Counted from the stretch's first letter, positions 26,407 to 35,845 are shown. The stretch is DNA of 64,000 bases from Thiothrix subterranea (GCF_016772315.1 NZ_CP053482.1:1178001-1242000); one strand, 5' to 3'. Numbers and translations: made by a program. Notes: generated from the sequence alone by a model not told the origin.

Positions 26407-27693
26407 TTATTCGCCTGCGGCTAATTGCTGCTGCGGCTCGACATTTTCATAGATCAGATACGGTTGGGATTCGCCTTTAACGACAGAATCATCCACCACC
26501 ACCTTGCTGACGTTCTGCTCGGATGGCAGGTCGTACATGGTATCCAGCAAGATTTTTTCCATAATAGAGCGCAAACCACGCGCCCCGGTTTTGCGCTCCA
26601 TCGCTTTACGTGCAATCGAATGCAAGGCGTCATCGCGGAAGACCAGTTCGGCGCCTTCCATCTCAAACAGCTTAGCGTATTGCTTGGTCAAGGCATTGCG
26701 CGGTTCGGTGAGAATTTGTACCAATGCCGTTTCATCCAACTCTTCCAAGGTGGCAATAACTGGCAAACGCCCCACAAATTCTGGAATCAAACCGTAATGC
26801 ACCAAGTCTTCGGCTTCGATGTCTTTGATGACTTCGCCGAAACTGCGGCTTTCTTCCGGTGATTTCACCTTGGCAGAAAAACCAATACTGCCCTTTTCGG
26901 TACGGCGGCGGATGACTTTATCCATACCGGAAAATGCACCGCCCACAATGAACAAAATATTGCGGGTATCGACTTGCAAAAATTCTTGTTGCGGGTGTTT
27001 ACGCCCACCTTGCGGCGGTACAGACGCTACCGTGCCTTCAATCAGCTTCAACAGGGCTTGCTGCACGCCTTCCCCCGATACATCACGGGTAATGGAAGGG
27101 TTATCGGCTTTGCGCGAAATCTTGTCGATTTCGTCGATATAGACAATGCCCGTCTGGGCTTTTTCGACGTCGTAATCGCATTTTTGCAGCAATTTCTGGA
27201 TGATGTTTTCCACATCTTCGCCCACATAACCGGCTTCGGTTAGGGTCGTGGCATCCGCAATCGTGAACGGCACATTCAGCAAGCGTGCTAACGTTTCCGC
27301 CAGCAAGGTTTTACCGCTACCCGTCGGGCCAATCAGCAAAATGTTGCTTTTTGCCAGCTCGACTTCATCCTTGCCGCTACCTTTTTTGTACAAGCGCTTA
27401 TAGTGGTTGTAAACCGCTACTGAAAGCACGCGCTTTGCTAATTCCTGACCAATCACGTATTCATCAAGGTTGCCTTTGATCTCACGCGGCGTCGGCAGGG
27501 AAGATTGTTCATCAGACCCTTGCGCGGTGTGCATTTCCTCTTGAATGATGTCATTACACAAATCCACACATTCATCACAAATGAACACCGAAGGGCCAGC
27601 GATCAGCTTGCGCACTTCGTGCTGGCTTTTTCCGCAGAAAGAGCAATACAGCAGCTTGCCGCTATCGTGATCGCCTCTTCTATCTTTACTCAT
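26407..27693 (-). CDS. clpX: ATP-dependent Clp protease ATP-binding subunit ClpX
   Basis: A 428-residue AAA+ unfoldase that feeds substrates to ClpP. The N-terminal zinc-binding domain has CSFCGKSQ and CDECVDLC. Walker A is [11 protein letters not shown] and Walker B is [13 protein letters not shown]-type residues appear as GSIGFSAKV, where the ClpP-docking loop is expected. I chose ATG 27693 (MSKDRRGD); an in-frame start at 27720 would add a basic extension not seen in the family. ClpP lies upstream on the same strand, with a promoter-bearing gap between. Confidence 0.97.
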   Translation of the reverse strand: MSKDRRGDHDSGKLLYCSFCGKSQHEVRKLIAGPSVFICDECVDLCNDIIQEEMHTAQGSDEQSSLPTPREIKGNLDEYVIGQELAKRVLSVAVYNHYKRLYKKGSGKDEVELAKSNILLIGPTGSGKTLLAETLARLLNVPFTIADATTLTEAGYVGEDVENIIQKLLQKCDYDVEKAQTGIVYIDEIDKISRKADNPSITRDVSGEGVQQALLKLIEGTVASVPPQGGRKHPQQEFLQVDTRNILFIVGGAFSGMDKVIRRRTEKGSIGFSAKVKSPEESRSFGEVIKDIEAEDLVHYGLIPEFVGRLPVIATLEELDETALVQILTEPRNALTKQYAKLFEMEGAELVFRDDALHSIARKAMERKTGARGLRSIMEKILLDTMYDLPSEQNVSKVVVDDSVVKGESQPYLIYENVEPQQQLAAGE

Positions 27694-27781
27694 CAGAACC
27701 TCTATCCTGTGCCGCTTCACGACACATCAACGATGTAAACCAAAGGACTATGTTGTGTCCGTATGACTGCTTTCAAGCTAT

Positions 27782-27810
27782 ATTATTCTAATAAACTTGT
27801 CTTGTTACAA
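27782..27810 (-). promoter_or_regulatory. Possible clpX promoter
   Basis: On the reverse strand TTGTAA (27810-27805) and AATAAT (27787-27782) are 17 bases apart, about 90 bases upstream of clpX. A second CTTGTAA lies just before it. The match to the sigma-70 consensus is moderate. Confidence 0.4.
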
Positions 27811-27871
27811 GAATACTCGCCTTTTACAAGTATTTTATGCTTCTTTTGCTGAAAAATACCTGTCCAGACAC

Positions 27872-27901
27872 GAAAACAGCCTGTAAAGACAGGCTGTTTT
27901 C
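27872..27901 (-). terminator. Terminator after clpP
   Basis: GAAAACAGCCTG and CAGGCTGTTTTC form a 12-base perfect stem around TAAAGA. It lies 43 bases beyond the clpP stop on the reverse strand and suggests that clpX is mainly transcribed from its own promoter. Confidence 0.8.
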
Positions 27902-27914
27902 TGACAAATGGCTA

Positions 27915-27942
27915 TGTAGGTCGGGCTTTAGTCCGACAATCC
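27915..27942. repeat. Short REP-like palindrome
   Basis: TGTAGGTCGG and GTCCGACA form an imperfect palindrome around GCTTTA, directly after the clpP stop codon. The GTAGG tip is shared with the other REP elements in this window, but the core differs. Confidence 0.5.
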
Positions 27943-27943
27943 A

Positions 27944-28558
27944 TCACGTGCGAACTGTCAAGACCTCATCAATCAAGCCGTATTCACGTGCCTGCACCGC
28001 ATCCATAAAGTTATCCCGATCCGTGTCTTGCTCAATACGCTCGACCGTCTGCCCGGTATGACCCGCCAATACTTTGTTTAAAACCTCACGCATTTTAAGA
28101 ATTTCACGCGCTTGGATTTCAATATCAGAAGCTTGTCCACGCGAGCCACCCGATGGCTGGTGGATCATAACGCGCGAATGTGGCAGTGCGAAACGCTTGC
28201 CCTTCTCACCCGCTGCTAATAACACCGCGCCCATGCTGGCGGCTTGACCGATGCACAAAGTGCTGACTTGTGGCTTGATAAACTTCATGGTGTCGTAAAT
28301 CGCCATGCCTGCGGTAATCACCCCACCCGGTGAATTGATATACAGGTGAATATCTTTCTCAGGGTTTTCGGATTCGAGAAACAGCAACTGCGCCACAATC
28401 AGGTTAGCCATGTAATCTTCGACTTCACCCACACAGAAAATGACACGTTCCCGCAGCAAGCGCGAGTAGATGTCAAAAGCGCGTTCGCCACGAGCAGATT
28501 GCTCGATAACCATTGGCACGCCAACAGCGCGTGGTTCAATCGGGTTTATTCCAAACAT
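27944..28558 (-). CDS. clpP: ATP-dependent Clp protease proteolytic subunit ClpP
   Basis: A 204-residue serine protease that forms the tetradecameric chamber. The catalytic triad is visible: Ser in [10 protein letters not shown], His in [12 protein letters not shown], and Asp in [10 protein letters not shown]. The N-terminal segment [19 protein letters not shown] matches the mature start after propeptide removal. It lies 29 bases after tig on the same strand and before clpX. Confidence 0.98.
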   Translation of the reverse strand: MFGINPIEPRAVGVPMVIEQSARGERAFDIYSRLLRERVIFCVGEVEDYMANLIVAQLLFLESENPEKDIHLYINSPGGVITAGMAIYDTMKFIKPQVSTLCIGQAASMGAVLLAAGEKGKRFALPHSRVMIHQPSGGSRGQASDIEIQAREILKMREVLNKVLAGHTGQTVERIEQDTDRDNFMDAVQAREYGLIDEVLTVRT

Positions 28559-28587
28559 TACAACCTACCTTTATCTGTTTACGGGAC

Positions 28588-29895
28588 TCAGGCTTGTGCC
28601 TGTTCCGGCTTCTTAGGGTTCATGACGCTATCGAAGTCGCGGGTTTCGTCGTTGACGGTGGCCTTTTCCATGACCCATTCAACGATCATTTCTTCCATTA
28701 CCGCTGCTTCGATGGTCTGCATGGCTTGACGGTTGCCCCGGTAGTAGTCTTTCAGCGCTTGCGGGTCTTCGTAGCTGGCAGCCACGGTTTCCAACATTGC
28801 CTCAACCCGTGCCGGGTCGCGTTGCAGGCTGTGTTGGCGAATCACTTCACCCACAATCAAACCCAACTTCACGCGGCGCTCTGCTTGCGGCGCAAACAAC
28901 TCGTCGGGGATATTATCCGCCGGAGAGCCAGTGTTTTGCGAGAACTCATCACGAACGTAGCGGATTTCTTCCGTCACCAGTGACTTAGGAATATCAATGT
29001 TGTGCAGTTCCGCCAAACCGTCCATCACCTGCTGCTTGAGCTGGGTTTTGATGGCAGTGTCGAGTTCACGCTGCATATTCTTTTTGATTTCAGCACGGAA
29101 ATCATCCACAGAACCGCTTTCCACGCCGAATTTAGTGATGAAATCGGTATCAACTTCTGGCAGCACAGCAGCGCGTACTTGCTTCATGGTCAGCTTGAAT
29201 TGTGCGGTTTTGCCTTTCAGATTTTCAGCGTGGTAAGTATCAGGGAAAGCCACATCAATGGTTTTCACTTCATCGGCTTTCATGCCAACCAAACCGTCTT
29301 CAAAGTCTTTTAACATGCGGCCTGCGCCGAGTTCGACCGAATAATCTTCGGCAGCACCGCCTTCAAAGGCTTCGCCATCGACAGAACCGTCGAAATCGAC
29401 TTTCACCGTGTCGCCTACCGCAGCAGCGCGGTCAACTTCATTCCATTCTTGATTTTGCTTGCGGATGACATCAATCATCTTGTCGAGATCAGCGTCAGCG
29501 ATGTCTGCAACCGGGCGGGTAATCGTCAGGGTTTCAACACCTGCAATCACCACGTCGGGGTAAACTTGGAAACTCGCCACGAATTCGAGGTCTTTACCGG
29601 CTTCCATCGTTTTCAGGTCGATTTCTGGCAAACCTGCGACACGCAATTTTTCTTGATTAGCGGCATCTTGGAAGGCAGAACCCAGCAATTTTTCCACGAC
29701 TTCGTAACGCACGCCATCTTCATAGCGCTTTTTGACCACGCCAAACGGCACTTTTCCGGGGCGGAAACCGTCGATTTTGACGCGACCCATCATCCCTTTC
29801 AGGCGTTTTTCTACTTCTTGGTCGATTTTTTGGGCAGGAACTGCCACTGTCATTTTGCGGTCGATGTTACCGATTGTTTCGACAGAAAATTGCAT
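28588..29895 (-). CDS. tig: Trigger factor
   Basis: A 435-residue ribosome-associated chaperone with peptidyl-prolyl isomerase activity. The N-terminal domain carries the ribosome-docking signature GFRPGKVP. The FKBP-like domain is in the middle (VKVDFDGSVDGEAFEGG, GMKADEVKTIDVAFPDTYH). The helical C-terminal cradle ends in an acidic, Pro/Glu-rich tail. It heads the conserved tig-clpP-clpX-lon order and lies downstream of the tRNA-Pro/Arg/His/Leu cluster. Confidence 0.97.
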   Translation of the reverse strand: MQFSVETIGNIDRKMTVAVPAQKIDQEVEKRLKGMMGRVKIDGFRPGKVPFGVVKKRYEDGVRYEVVEKLLGSAFQDAANQEKLRVAGLPEIDLKTMEAGKDLEFVASFQVYPDVVIAGVETLTITRPVADIADADLDKMIDVIRKQNQEWNEVDRAAAVGDTVKVDFDGSVDGEAFEGGAAEDYSVELGAGRMLKDFEDGLVGMKADEVKTIDVAFPDTYHAENLKGKTAQFKLTMKQVRAAVLPEVDTDFITKFGVESGSVDDFRAEIKKNMQRELDTAIKTQLKQQVMDGLAELHNIDIPKSLVTEEIRYVRDEFSQNTGSPADNIPDELFAPQAERRVKLGLIVGEVIRQHSLQRDPARVEAMLETVAASYEDPQALKDYYRGNRQAMQTIEAAVMEEMIVEWVMEKATVNDETRDFDSVMNPKKPEQAQA

Positions 29896-29966
29896 GTGAA
29901 AACCTCGTTACGGGTCTGACATCCACCAATGCAGGGCAGATAATCATTAAAATCAAGGAGTTAAAG

Positions 29967-30051
29967 TGGTGCGAAAAGAGAGACTCGAACTCTCACGCCT
30001 TGCGGCGCTGGTACCTAAAACCAGTGCGTCTACCAATTCCGCCATTTTCGC
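29967..30051 (-). tRNA. tRNA-Leu (TAG)
   Basis: An 85-base class II tRNA on the reverse strand, opening GCGAAAATGGCGGAATTGG. The anticodon stem-loop CTGGT-TTTAGGT-ACCAG gives anticodon TAG. There is an extra arm, and CCA is encoded at 29969-29967. Confidence 0.95.
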
Positions 30052-30157
30052 ATGTATCAATTGCGGATTCCGGTCAGCAAACCTTACCGAGAATCACGAA
30101 GGAGGCGATTATACACAGCCCTTTGACTTTTGCATAATATTTGAAGCGGGAAAAAAG

Positions 30158-30233
30158 TGGGGTGGCTGATGGGACTCGAACCCACGACCACCGGAATCAC
30201 AATCCAGTGCTCTACCAACTGAGCTACAGTCAC
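30158..30233 (-). tRNA. tRNA-His (GTG)
   Basis: The reverse strand reads GTGACTGTAGCTCAG, and the anticodon loop TTGTGAT gives anticodon GTG. A G at 30234 supplies the His-specific G-1 opposite discriminator C73. CCA is encoded at 30160-30158. Acceptor pair 4-69 is A-C, a mismatch. Confidence 0.94.
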
Positions 30234-30264
30234 CACTGAAAACATTGTCTGCTGGGGGCATTAA

Positions 30265-30340
30265 TGGCGCGCCCGGCAGGGCTCGAACCTGCAACCTACG
30301 GCTTAGAAGGCCGTTGCTCTATCCGTTGAGCTACGGGCGC
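30265..30340 (-). tRNA. tRNA-Arg (TCT)
   Basis: The reverse strand begins GCGCCCGTAGCTCAACGG. The anticodon loop CTTCTAA between ACGGC and GCCGT gives TCT. CCA is encoded at 30267-30265. Confidence 0.95.
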
Positions 30341-30359
30341 AAGTAAGAGTTGAAAATGT

Positions 30360-30436
30360 TGGTCGGAGTAGAGGGATTCGAACCCCCGACCACCTGTACC
30401 CAAAACAGGTGCGCTACCAGGCTGCGCTATACTCCG
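30360..30436 (-). tRNA. tRNA-Pro (TGG)
   Basis: The reverse strand begins CGGAGTATAGCGCAGCC. The anticodon loop TTTGGGT flanked by CCTGT and ACAGG gives TGG. CCA is encoded at 30362-30360. It is the first gene of the tRNA cluster. Confidence 0.95.
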
Positions 30437-30532
30437 ACATTGAAAGGTAGAGAATACGTTGATTCTGTTACTCAATCAAGAGCGCGAACTATACGTAGCA
30501 CACGCTTTTACGTCAAGCCCTAAATGGGGTTT

Positions 30533-31387
30533 TTATGCAGCTTTTGCTGTCGCGGGTTTCAATTCCACAACATTATCACTGACGACCACCCCCGCTTCCT
30601 TGTGCGCGTGTTTCTCATACAAGAAACGCAACACGTCGGCACGGTAATGGTTGTACGTAGGGTTATCCGCCAATGCCAGCCGATTGCGCGGGCGCGGCAA
30701 ATCGACTTTCAGGATTTCCCCCACTGTCGCTGATGGCCCATTGGTCATCATCACAATCCGATCCGACAGCAACACCGCCTCATCCACATCATGCGTCACC
30801 ATAATCACCGTTTTGTGAGTGGCGGCAGTGATTTTCATCAGCTCATCCTGCAAATGCGCACGGGTCAACGCATCCAACGCCCCAAACGGCTCATCCATCA
30901 GCAACACTTTTGGATCCATCGCCAACGCCCGTGCAATCCCCACCCGCTGCTTCATCCCGCCGGAAATCTCATTCGGAAACTTATGTTCTGCATGAGTCAG
31001 CCCCACCATTGCCAAGGCTTCGTGGGTACGCTGCTTAAGCTGTGCCTTCTTTTCCGTCGCACCAAACACCCGATCCACCGCGAGGTACACGTTGTCAAAG
31101 CACGTCAGCCAAGGCAGCAACGAATGGTTCTGGAACACTACCGCCCTATCCGGCCCCGGCCCTTTGATTTCGCGGTCAGCACACAACGCCACCCCACTGG
31201 TATGGTTCAGCAACCCCGCCACGATATTCAGCACGGTCGATTTACCGCAGCCAGAATGCCCAATCAAGGTAATAAACTCGCCTGCCGCGATGTTCAAATT
31301 CACCTCTTGCAACGCCTGAAACGGACCTTTCTTGGTGTTAAACACCATATCGACGTGTTCAAGCTGCACGTATTTGCTGGAATCCAT
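30533..31387 (-). CDS. nrtD: Nitrate ABC transporter, ATP-binding subunit
   Basis: A 284-residue ABC ATPase of the nitrate/sulfonate/taurine family. Walker A is GHSGCGKST, the Q-loop is [12 protein letters not shown], the signature is [15 protein letters not shown], Walker B is [12 protein letters not shown] and the switch His is VTHDVDEA. The sequence follows the NrtC/NrtD type, and with no fused binding-protein domain it corresponds to NrtD. I chose ATG 31387 ([14 protein letters not shown]), preceded by GAGG. It drives nitrate uptake together with the permease seven bases upstream and NrtA. Confidence 0.9.
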   Translation of the reverse strand: MDSSKYVQLEHVDMVFNTKKGPFQALQEVNLNIAAGEFITLIGHSGCGKSTVLNIVAGLLNHTSGVALCADREIKGPGPDRAVVFQNHSLLPWLTCFDNVYLAVDRVFGATEKKAQLKQRTHEALAMVGLTHAEHKFPNEISGGMKQRVGIARALAMDPKVLLMDEPFGALDALTRAHLQDELMKITAATHKTVIMVTHDVDEAVLLSDRIVMMTNGPSATVGEILKVDLPRPRNRLALADNPTYNHYRADVLRFLYEKHAHKEAGVVVSDNVVELKPATAKAA

Positions 31388-31394
31388 AACCACC

Positions 31395-32162
31395 TCACTC
31401 GGTTCGCAAACGGCTGGCAAGCAGCAACAAAAATTGTTCTAACAACAGGCCAATCAGCCCCACCACGAAAATCGCAATAATGATGTGTTCAACGTTCAAG
31501 TTGTTCCACTCATCCCACACCCAGAAACCCAAACCGACCCCGCCGGTCAGCATTTCCGCCGCCACAATCACCAACCACGCCACGCCGATTGCCAAGCGCA
31601 CTCCGGTCATCACATACGGCAAGGTTGCGGGCAACAAAATCTTGGTAAACATCTTCCACGACGACAGATTCAACACCCGTGCCACGTTCAGATAATCCTG
31701 TGGAATCCGTGACACACCGACGGCAGTATTAATAATCATCGGCCAGATCGACGAGATGAAAATGACCCAAATCGCCGCCGGTTCAGCTTTCTGAAACACC
31801 AACAAGCCAATCGGCAACCACGCCAACGGCGACACCGGACGCAACAAGCTAATGATCGGCGCGAGCATGTCGTTGAAAAACTTCACCCGCCCAATAATGA
31901 AACCCACCGGAATCCCAATCAGTGCCGCCATCCCAAACCCAATCCCTACCCGCGCCAACGAATTGAGGATGTTCCAACCAATGCCCTGATCATTCGGGCC
32001 ATTTTGGTAAAACGGGTCTTTGAACAACTCAACGGCGGATGCCCATGTTGACACCGGCCCCGGCAATTGCGGGTTGGTGGCGGATACCAGCGACCACAGC
32101 AGCACGAAGCCGAGCAGTCCTAGGAAGGGGGCTAGTAGCCCTAGTGAACGTTCTTTCCACAT
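31395..32162 (-). CDS. nrtB: Nitrate ABC transporter, permease subunit
   Basis: A 255-residue inner-membrane permease with about six membrane segments. The EAA-like loop [19 protein letters not shown] contacts the ATPase, and [19 protein letters not shown] follows. I chose ATG 32162 (MWKERSLGL), which has AAGGAG eight bases upstream. A longer in-frame start at 32237 would translate the REP palindrome (GVGATGGRPPHKEF) and is unlikely. It belongs to the BPD_transp_1 family next to NrtA. Confidence 0.93.
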   Translation of the reverse strand: MWKERSLGLLAPFLGLLGFVLLWSLVSATNPQLPGPVSTWASAVELFKDPFYQNGPNDQGIGWNILNSLARVGIGFGMAALIGIPVGFIIGRVKFFNDMLAPIISLLRPVSPLAWLPIGLLVFQKAEPAAIWVIFISSIWPMIINTAVGVSRIPQDYLNVARVLNLSSWKMFTKILLPATLPYVMTGVRLAIGVAWLVIVAAEMLTGGVGLGFWVWDEWNNLNVEHIIIAIFVVGLIGLLLEQFLLLLASRLRTE

Positions 32163-32180
32163 ACGAAACTCCTTATGGGG

Positions 32181-32204
32181 AGGGCGACCGCCGGTCGCCC
32201 CTAC
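32181..32204. repeat. REP palindrome between nrtA and nrtB
   Basis: AGGGCGACCGCCGGTCGCCC followed by CTAC, a near-perfect palindrome with the GTAG tip. It lies in the 46-base gap between nrtA and nrtB and may stabilise the nrtA part of the mRNA. Confidence 0.85.
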
Positions 32205-32208
32205 ACCG

Positions 32209-33483
32209 TTACACCTTAACCGCAAACCCATCTGCATACGCTTTCGGGTCTTTGCCGTCCCATTTCACGCCGTCGATCAGCGTGGATTCGCGCATATCGC
32301 TGGCGGGGATGCTGACTTTCGCCAGTTCTGCCGCTTGTTTGTAGATGTCGATCTGGTTGACCTTTTTGGCGGTTTCCAGATAGTCAGGGTGGTCTTTGAG
32401 CAAGCCCCAGCGTTTGTGCTGGGTCAGGAACCACATGCCGTCGGACAAGTACGGGAAATTCACCGCGCCGTCGTTGCAGAATTTCATGTAGTTGTCGTCC
32501 TTCCATGTTTTGCCGATGCCGTTGTCGTATTCGCCTTTCATGCGCCCTTCGATGACGCTGGCTTCGGTATTGACGTAGGCTTTGGCAGCAATCGCGCTGG
32601 CAACTTCGCCACGGTTTGCCATGTCGTCGATGTATTTGGAGGCTTCCAGCACGGCAGCGGTCAAAGCACGCGCTGTATTCGGGTTGGCTTTGACCCACTC
32701 AGCGGTGGTGCCGAGGATTTTTTCAGGGTGGTCTTTCCAGATGTCTTGGGTGGTCACGGCGGTGAAACCGATCTTGTCGGCAATCGCCCGCGCATTCCAC
32801 GGCTCACCCACGCAATAGCCGTCCATATTGCCGATGCGCATATTGGCAACCATTTGCGGCGGCGGTACGGTGATGGTTTTCACGTCTTTCATCGGGTTCA
32901 CGCCTAAGCTGCCCAACCAGTAGTAGAGCCACATGGCGTGCGTGCCGGTCGGGAAGGTTTGCGCAAAGGTGTATTCACGCGGATTCTCTTTCATGAATTT
33001 GGCAAGCGATGCGCCATCGGTCACGCCCTTGTCGTGCAACTGGCTGGACAGCGTAATCGCCTGACCGTTGTTGTTGAGCGTCATCAGGTTTGCCATGTCT
33101 TTTTGGGGACCACCGATGCCCATTTGCACCCCATAAACCAAGCCGTACAGCACATGCGCCGCATCCAATTCGCCGTTGGTGAGTTTGTCGCGTACCGCTG
33201 CCCATGACGCTTCTTTGGTCGGGGTAATGGTTAAGCCATACTTTTTGTCGAAGCCCTTCAAATTCGCCATCACCACGCTGGCGCAGTCGGTCAACGGGAT
33301 AAAACCGACATTGATATTGGGTTTTTCCGGTGCATCCGAACCTGCTGCCCATGCCGCGTTGCGCACGCCCGCTGGTACTAGCGTCATGATCGAACCCGCT
33401 GCCATCAGTAAGCCACCTTTCAGCAAGAAATCGCGGCGGCTAGGGTTGGTGACGGACGTATCCGGTTTTTTGGTATCGCTCAT
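32209..33483 (-). CDS. nrtA: Nitrate ABC transporter, substrate-binding protein
   Basis: A 424-residue periplasmic nitrate-binding protein. The N-terminus has a twin-arginine signal (SRRDFLLKGGLLMAAGS, then AAWAAG). The mature part has the NrtA/CmpA/NasS fold (INVGFIPLTDCASVVMANLK, DAAHVLYGLVYGVQMG, MDGYCVGEPWNARA). I chose ATG 33483, with GAGG eight bases upstream. Expression is probably controlled by the leader RNA at 33512-33644. NasS at 38490 is a cytoplasmic paralogue that lacks the signal. Confidence 0.94.
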   Translation of the reverse strand: MSDTKKPDTSVTNPSRRDFLLKGGLLMAAGSIMTLVPAGVRNAAWAAGSDAPEKPNINVGFIPLTDCASVVMANLKGFDKKYGLTITPTKEASWAAVRDKLTNGELDAAHVLYGLVYGVQMGIGGPQKDMANLMTLNNNGQAITLSSQLHDKGVTDGASLAKFMKENPREYTFAQTFPTGTHAMWLYYWLGSLGVNPMKDVKTITVPPPQMVANMRIGNMDGYCVGEPWNARAIADKIGFTAVTTQDIWKDHPEKILGTTAEWVKANPNTARALTAAVLEASKYIDDMANRGEVASAIAAKAYVNTEASVIEGRMKGEYDNGIGKTWKDDNYMKFCNDGAVNFPYLSDGMWFLTQHKRWGLLKDHPDYLETAKKVNQIDIYKQAAELAKVSIPASDMRESTLIDGVKWDGKDPKAYADGFAVKV

Positions 33484-33511
33484 AAAAACCTCAAATTCAT
33501 TTCGTGTAGAC

Positions 33512-33644
33512 AAAAAAAAGCCCTGACGCGCCTGTTGGGGAGGAGGAACCAACAGGGGGTCAGGGCAGCTTTACCCAAATACCGTACTACATCGCACGGT
33601 TAGGAGGAGGAGTCACTTCAATCGTTGCAGTCGCCGTTGACTGC
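33512..33644 (-). promoter_or_regulatory. ANTAR (NasT)-responsive leader RNA and terminator of nrtA
   Basis: Read on the reverse strand, a first hairpin (33644-33627) has stem GCAGTC/GACTGC and hexaloop AACGGC, with A1 and G4 as ANTAR proteins require. A second hairpin (33600-33581) has stem ACCGTGC/GTACGGT and loop GATGTA (G4, but G instead of A at position 1). A long terminator follows (33566-33512: GCCCTGAC and GTCAGGGC arms with inner CCTGTTGG/CCAACAGG), ending in a run of T. NasT binding should disrupt the terminator. NasT itself is encoded in this window. Confidence 0.85.
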
Positions 33645-33863
33645 TTGATGATTACAATGCAAGGGGTGTGCCAAGTATGAGGAAGCTAGGATTTTTGCGG
33701 GGTTGGGTGGGAAATGGTAGGTTTCGCAGGCATTTTACCCACCCTACAGTTCATTAGAATGCACTTATGTCGTGCTTTTTTGGCTTGAATCGGGCGTAAT
33801 TGGTGCAACGCCAACAGCATTCCCCTATAATCATCCTATCTCATCATCCTGGGAAACATAGGC

Positions 33864-34208
33864 ATGAAAACCGTTAACGTCAGCAGCCTGAAAAACAACC
33901 CCAGCGAAGCCTTGCGCTATGCCCACGAAGACATGGTGTTGGTCATGAACCGTGACCAACCTGACGCACTGATGATCGGGCTGAACCAAACCGGCGGAAT
34001 GCTGGATATGCCCGGTGTACGCACCGCCTTAGCCACCTCGCTATTCAAAGACAGTACATTATCACTGGCACGTTCTGCACGGCTGGCAAACATGGTGCTG
34101 GCAGATTTCATCGCGCACGTTTCACGCTTGGGCATTCCCGTCATTAACCAAACTGCCGCCGAAGCCAACCAAGACATGGATACGCTGGAACAATGGCTCG
34201 CGTTGTAA
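33864..34208 (+). CDS. Phd-like / UPF0175 antitoxin
   Basis: A 114-residue probable antitoxin. Residues 1-45 (MKTVNVSSLKNNPSEALRYA, VLVMNRDQPDALMIGL) look like the Phd fold. The C-terminal part (ATSLFKDSTLSLARSARLAN, MVLADFIAHVSRLGIPVI) is a UPF0175-type region, a short helix-turn-helix often paired with DUF3368 toxins. A TATAAT box lies at 33826-33831. It overlaps the next gene by 16 bases. Confidence 0.8.
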   Translation: MKTVNVSSLKNNPSEALRYAHEDMVLVMNRDQPDALMIGLNQTGGMLDMPGVRTALATSLFKDSTLSLARSARLANMVLADFIAHVSRLGIPVINQTAAEANQDMDTLEQWLAL

Positions 34209-34681
34209 TTGCCGATGCCAGCCCATTGATTGGGTTAGCCATTGTCGATGGCTTGCCATGGTTGCCGCACCTGTTCGGCGAAGTCTGGTTGCCTGAAATC
34301 GTGCGCAATGAAGTATTGCCGGGCAAACAAGCGCGTGGTGAACCCGCTATACAAGCAGCATTATCCGCTGGCTGGTTGCGAGTCTGGGAACACCCCTTAC
34401 CTGCCCTCACAGGGATTGACCTCGACGAAGGGGAAAGCGCCTGCATCAGCCTTGCTTTGCATCATCCCGACCCCGTGCTGCTGATCATGGATGAACGTGC
34501 TGGACGCGCAGTCGCCTTGGAGAAAGGGCTAACCATCACCGGCACGGCTGCCATCATTGGCATGGCAAAACAGCGCGGCTTAATCCCTGCCGCCCGCCCG
34601 GTATTTGAAACCCTGCACCAAGCGGACTTTCGGATTGCCGCCGCCGTTATCCGTCAAATCTTAACGCGGATTGGAGAATAA
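34193..34681 (+). CDS. DUF3368 PIN-like toxin
   Basis: A 162-residue protein of the DUF3368 family, which has a PIN-like nuclease fold. VVIADASPLIGLAIVD gives the first Asp. LPEIVRNEVLPG, DLDEGESACISLAL and LIMDERAGRAVALEKG carry the remaining acidic residues. Members are encoded after UPF0175 antitoxins and are presumed ribonuclease toxins. The start ATG lies inside the 3' end of the antitoxin gene. A TTGGAG at the end of this gene is the ribosome-binding site for ogt, so the three genes are packed closely. Confidence 0.85.
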   Translation: MARVVIADASPLIGLAIVDGLPWLPHLFGEVWLPEIVRNEVLPGKQARGEPAIQAALSAGWLRVWEHPLPALTGIDLDEGESACISLALHHPDPVLLIMDERAGRAVALEKGLTITGTAAIIGMAKQRGLIPAARPVFETLHQADFRIAAAVIRQILTRIGE

Positions 34682-34685
34682 ACAC

Positions 34686-35177
34686 ATGCACACCATGCGT
34701 ATCGGTTTTGCAACGTGGGAATCGCCCGTCGGCACACTGACTATCGCCGCCACTGATGAGGCGGTGTGTGCCGTCGCTTTTGACAGCAACTGGCAACACA
34801 TCCGCGCCACGTTGGGTGAGGTGCAAGCGCACAGCAACGCACTGACCCGCGCAACCATCAGCCAGTTGCAGGCGTATTTTGCCGGAACACGGCGCACCTT
34901 CGACTTGCCGCTAAGCGTGCATGGCACAGATTTTCAGCAACGCACTTGGCAAGTGTTGCGTGACATTCCTTATGGCGAAACCCGCAGCTATTCCGAACAA
35001 GCGCAAATGATTGGGCAACCGCAAGCAGTGCGGGCGATTGGGCATACCAACGGGCTGAACCCAATCAGCATTATCGTGCCATGCCATCGGGTGATTGCTA
35101 AATCGGGCAAGCTCGCGGGTTATGCGGGCGGGTTGGCGGCGAAAGAATATTTGCTGGCGTTGGAGGCTAGGATCTAG
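34686..35177 (+). CDS. ogt: Methylated-DNA--protein-cysteine methyltransferase
   Basis: A 163-residue suicide repair enzyme that removes methyl groups from O6-methylguanine. The active site PCHRV appears in IIVPCHRVIAKSGKLAGYAGG. The DNA-binding helix region is IPYGETRSYSEQA and RAIGHTNGLNPI. The length fits Ogt rather than the larger Ada. I chose ATG 34686, with GGAGA nine bases upstream. It follows the toxin gene by four bases, but a functional link to the toxin pair is unlikely. Confidence 0.93.
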   Translation: MHTMRIGFATWESPVGTLTIAATDEAVCAVAFDSNWQHIRATLGEVQAHSNALTRATISQLQAYFAGTRRTFDLPLSVHGTDFQQRTWQVLRDIPYGETRSYSEQAQMIGQPQAVRAIGHTNGLNPISIIVPCHRVIAKSGKLAGYAGGLAAKEYLLALEARI

Positions 35178-35735
35178 TTATGTGGCGTACTCGTATACGC
35201 CAAATGCCCAATGTTTGCTACCCGGTGAAATTTCAGCTCGCCAGCCCTGCTTGCGCAATTCCTTTGCCAGCAATCGATTCATGACACCATGCCCGACCAG
35301 TAATACGCTGCCGTGTTCTTCGGCAAGCTGCATCAACACGCCAGCGGCTTCTTTTGCCCTGTTACTCGCAACTTTGAAAGATTCGCCATTTTGCGAGTAG
35401 CCCAGCAACCATGCAATCCGCAGCAGAACAACCCAAATAGAAATAGATAATTTGAGGTTGCCCTTGCTGGGGTACGGCAAGGGTGCTTCCTTGAACAAGG
35501 CACTGGTCAACACAATGTTTTCCAGCTTCAAAGCGTGGGCAGATAAACGCGAACGGATTAAATCGCTGACCACGACGGCATTACATTGTTGTGCCAGTTC
35601 CATTGCCTGAGTGGGTGACTGGTCAACAATCCCAGCCGTGTCATACTCATGGATTATGTAGGCAAAGTCGGTAGCTTTGACACGGCGGGAAAAATCGAAG
35701 TCGGGTTTGCCGTGGCGCATTAGGATGATTTTCAT
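35178..35735 (-). CDS. Histidine phosphatase family protein
   Basis: A 185-residue protein of the phosphoglycerate mutase/SixA family. The catalytic RHG is in IILMRHGKPDFD and the second His is in LLVGHGVMNRLL. The middle contains a hydrophobic stretch (LSISIWVVLLRIAWLLGY), unusual for soluble SixA proteins and perhaps a membrane contact. The substrate is unknown. It ends directly at the stop of ogt, to which it is convergent. Confidence 0.8.
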   Translation of the reverse strand: MKIILMRHGKPDFDFSRRVKATDFAYIIHEYDTAGIVDQSPTQAMELAQQCNAVVVSDLIRSRLSAHALKLENIVLTSALFKEAPLPYPSKGNLKLSISIWVVLLRIAWLLGYSQNGESFKVASNRAKEAAGVLMQLAEEHGSVLLVGHGVMNRLLAKELRKQGWRAEISPGSKHWAFGVYEYAT

Positions 35736-35845
35736 AGTAATTCTAAGGGGATAATAAAGCAGGCATTTTGCAGCAGATCGTTAAAAGTGACAAATCACTA
35801 ACCAAAGTATTACATAGCGATACTTCAGGGATAGGAATCCGCAAC

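Noticed and set aside
32020-32907. 295-residue open frame on the plus strand
   Set aside because: It is antisense to nrtA and nrtB and has no domain; nrtA and nrtB are clear family members.
33690-33760. Imperfect inverted sequence GGGTGGGAAATGG / TTTTACCCACCC upstream of the UPF0175 gene
   Set aside because: The arms are short and imperfect, with no matching copy noticed in the window. It may be a degenerate dispersed repeat, but that cannot be supported here.
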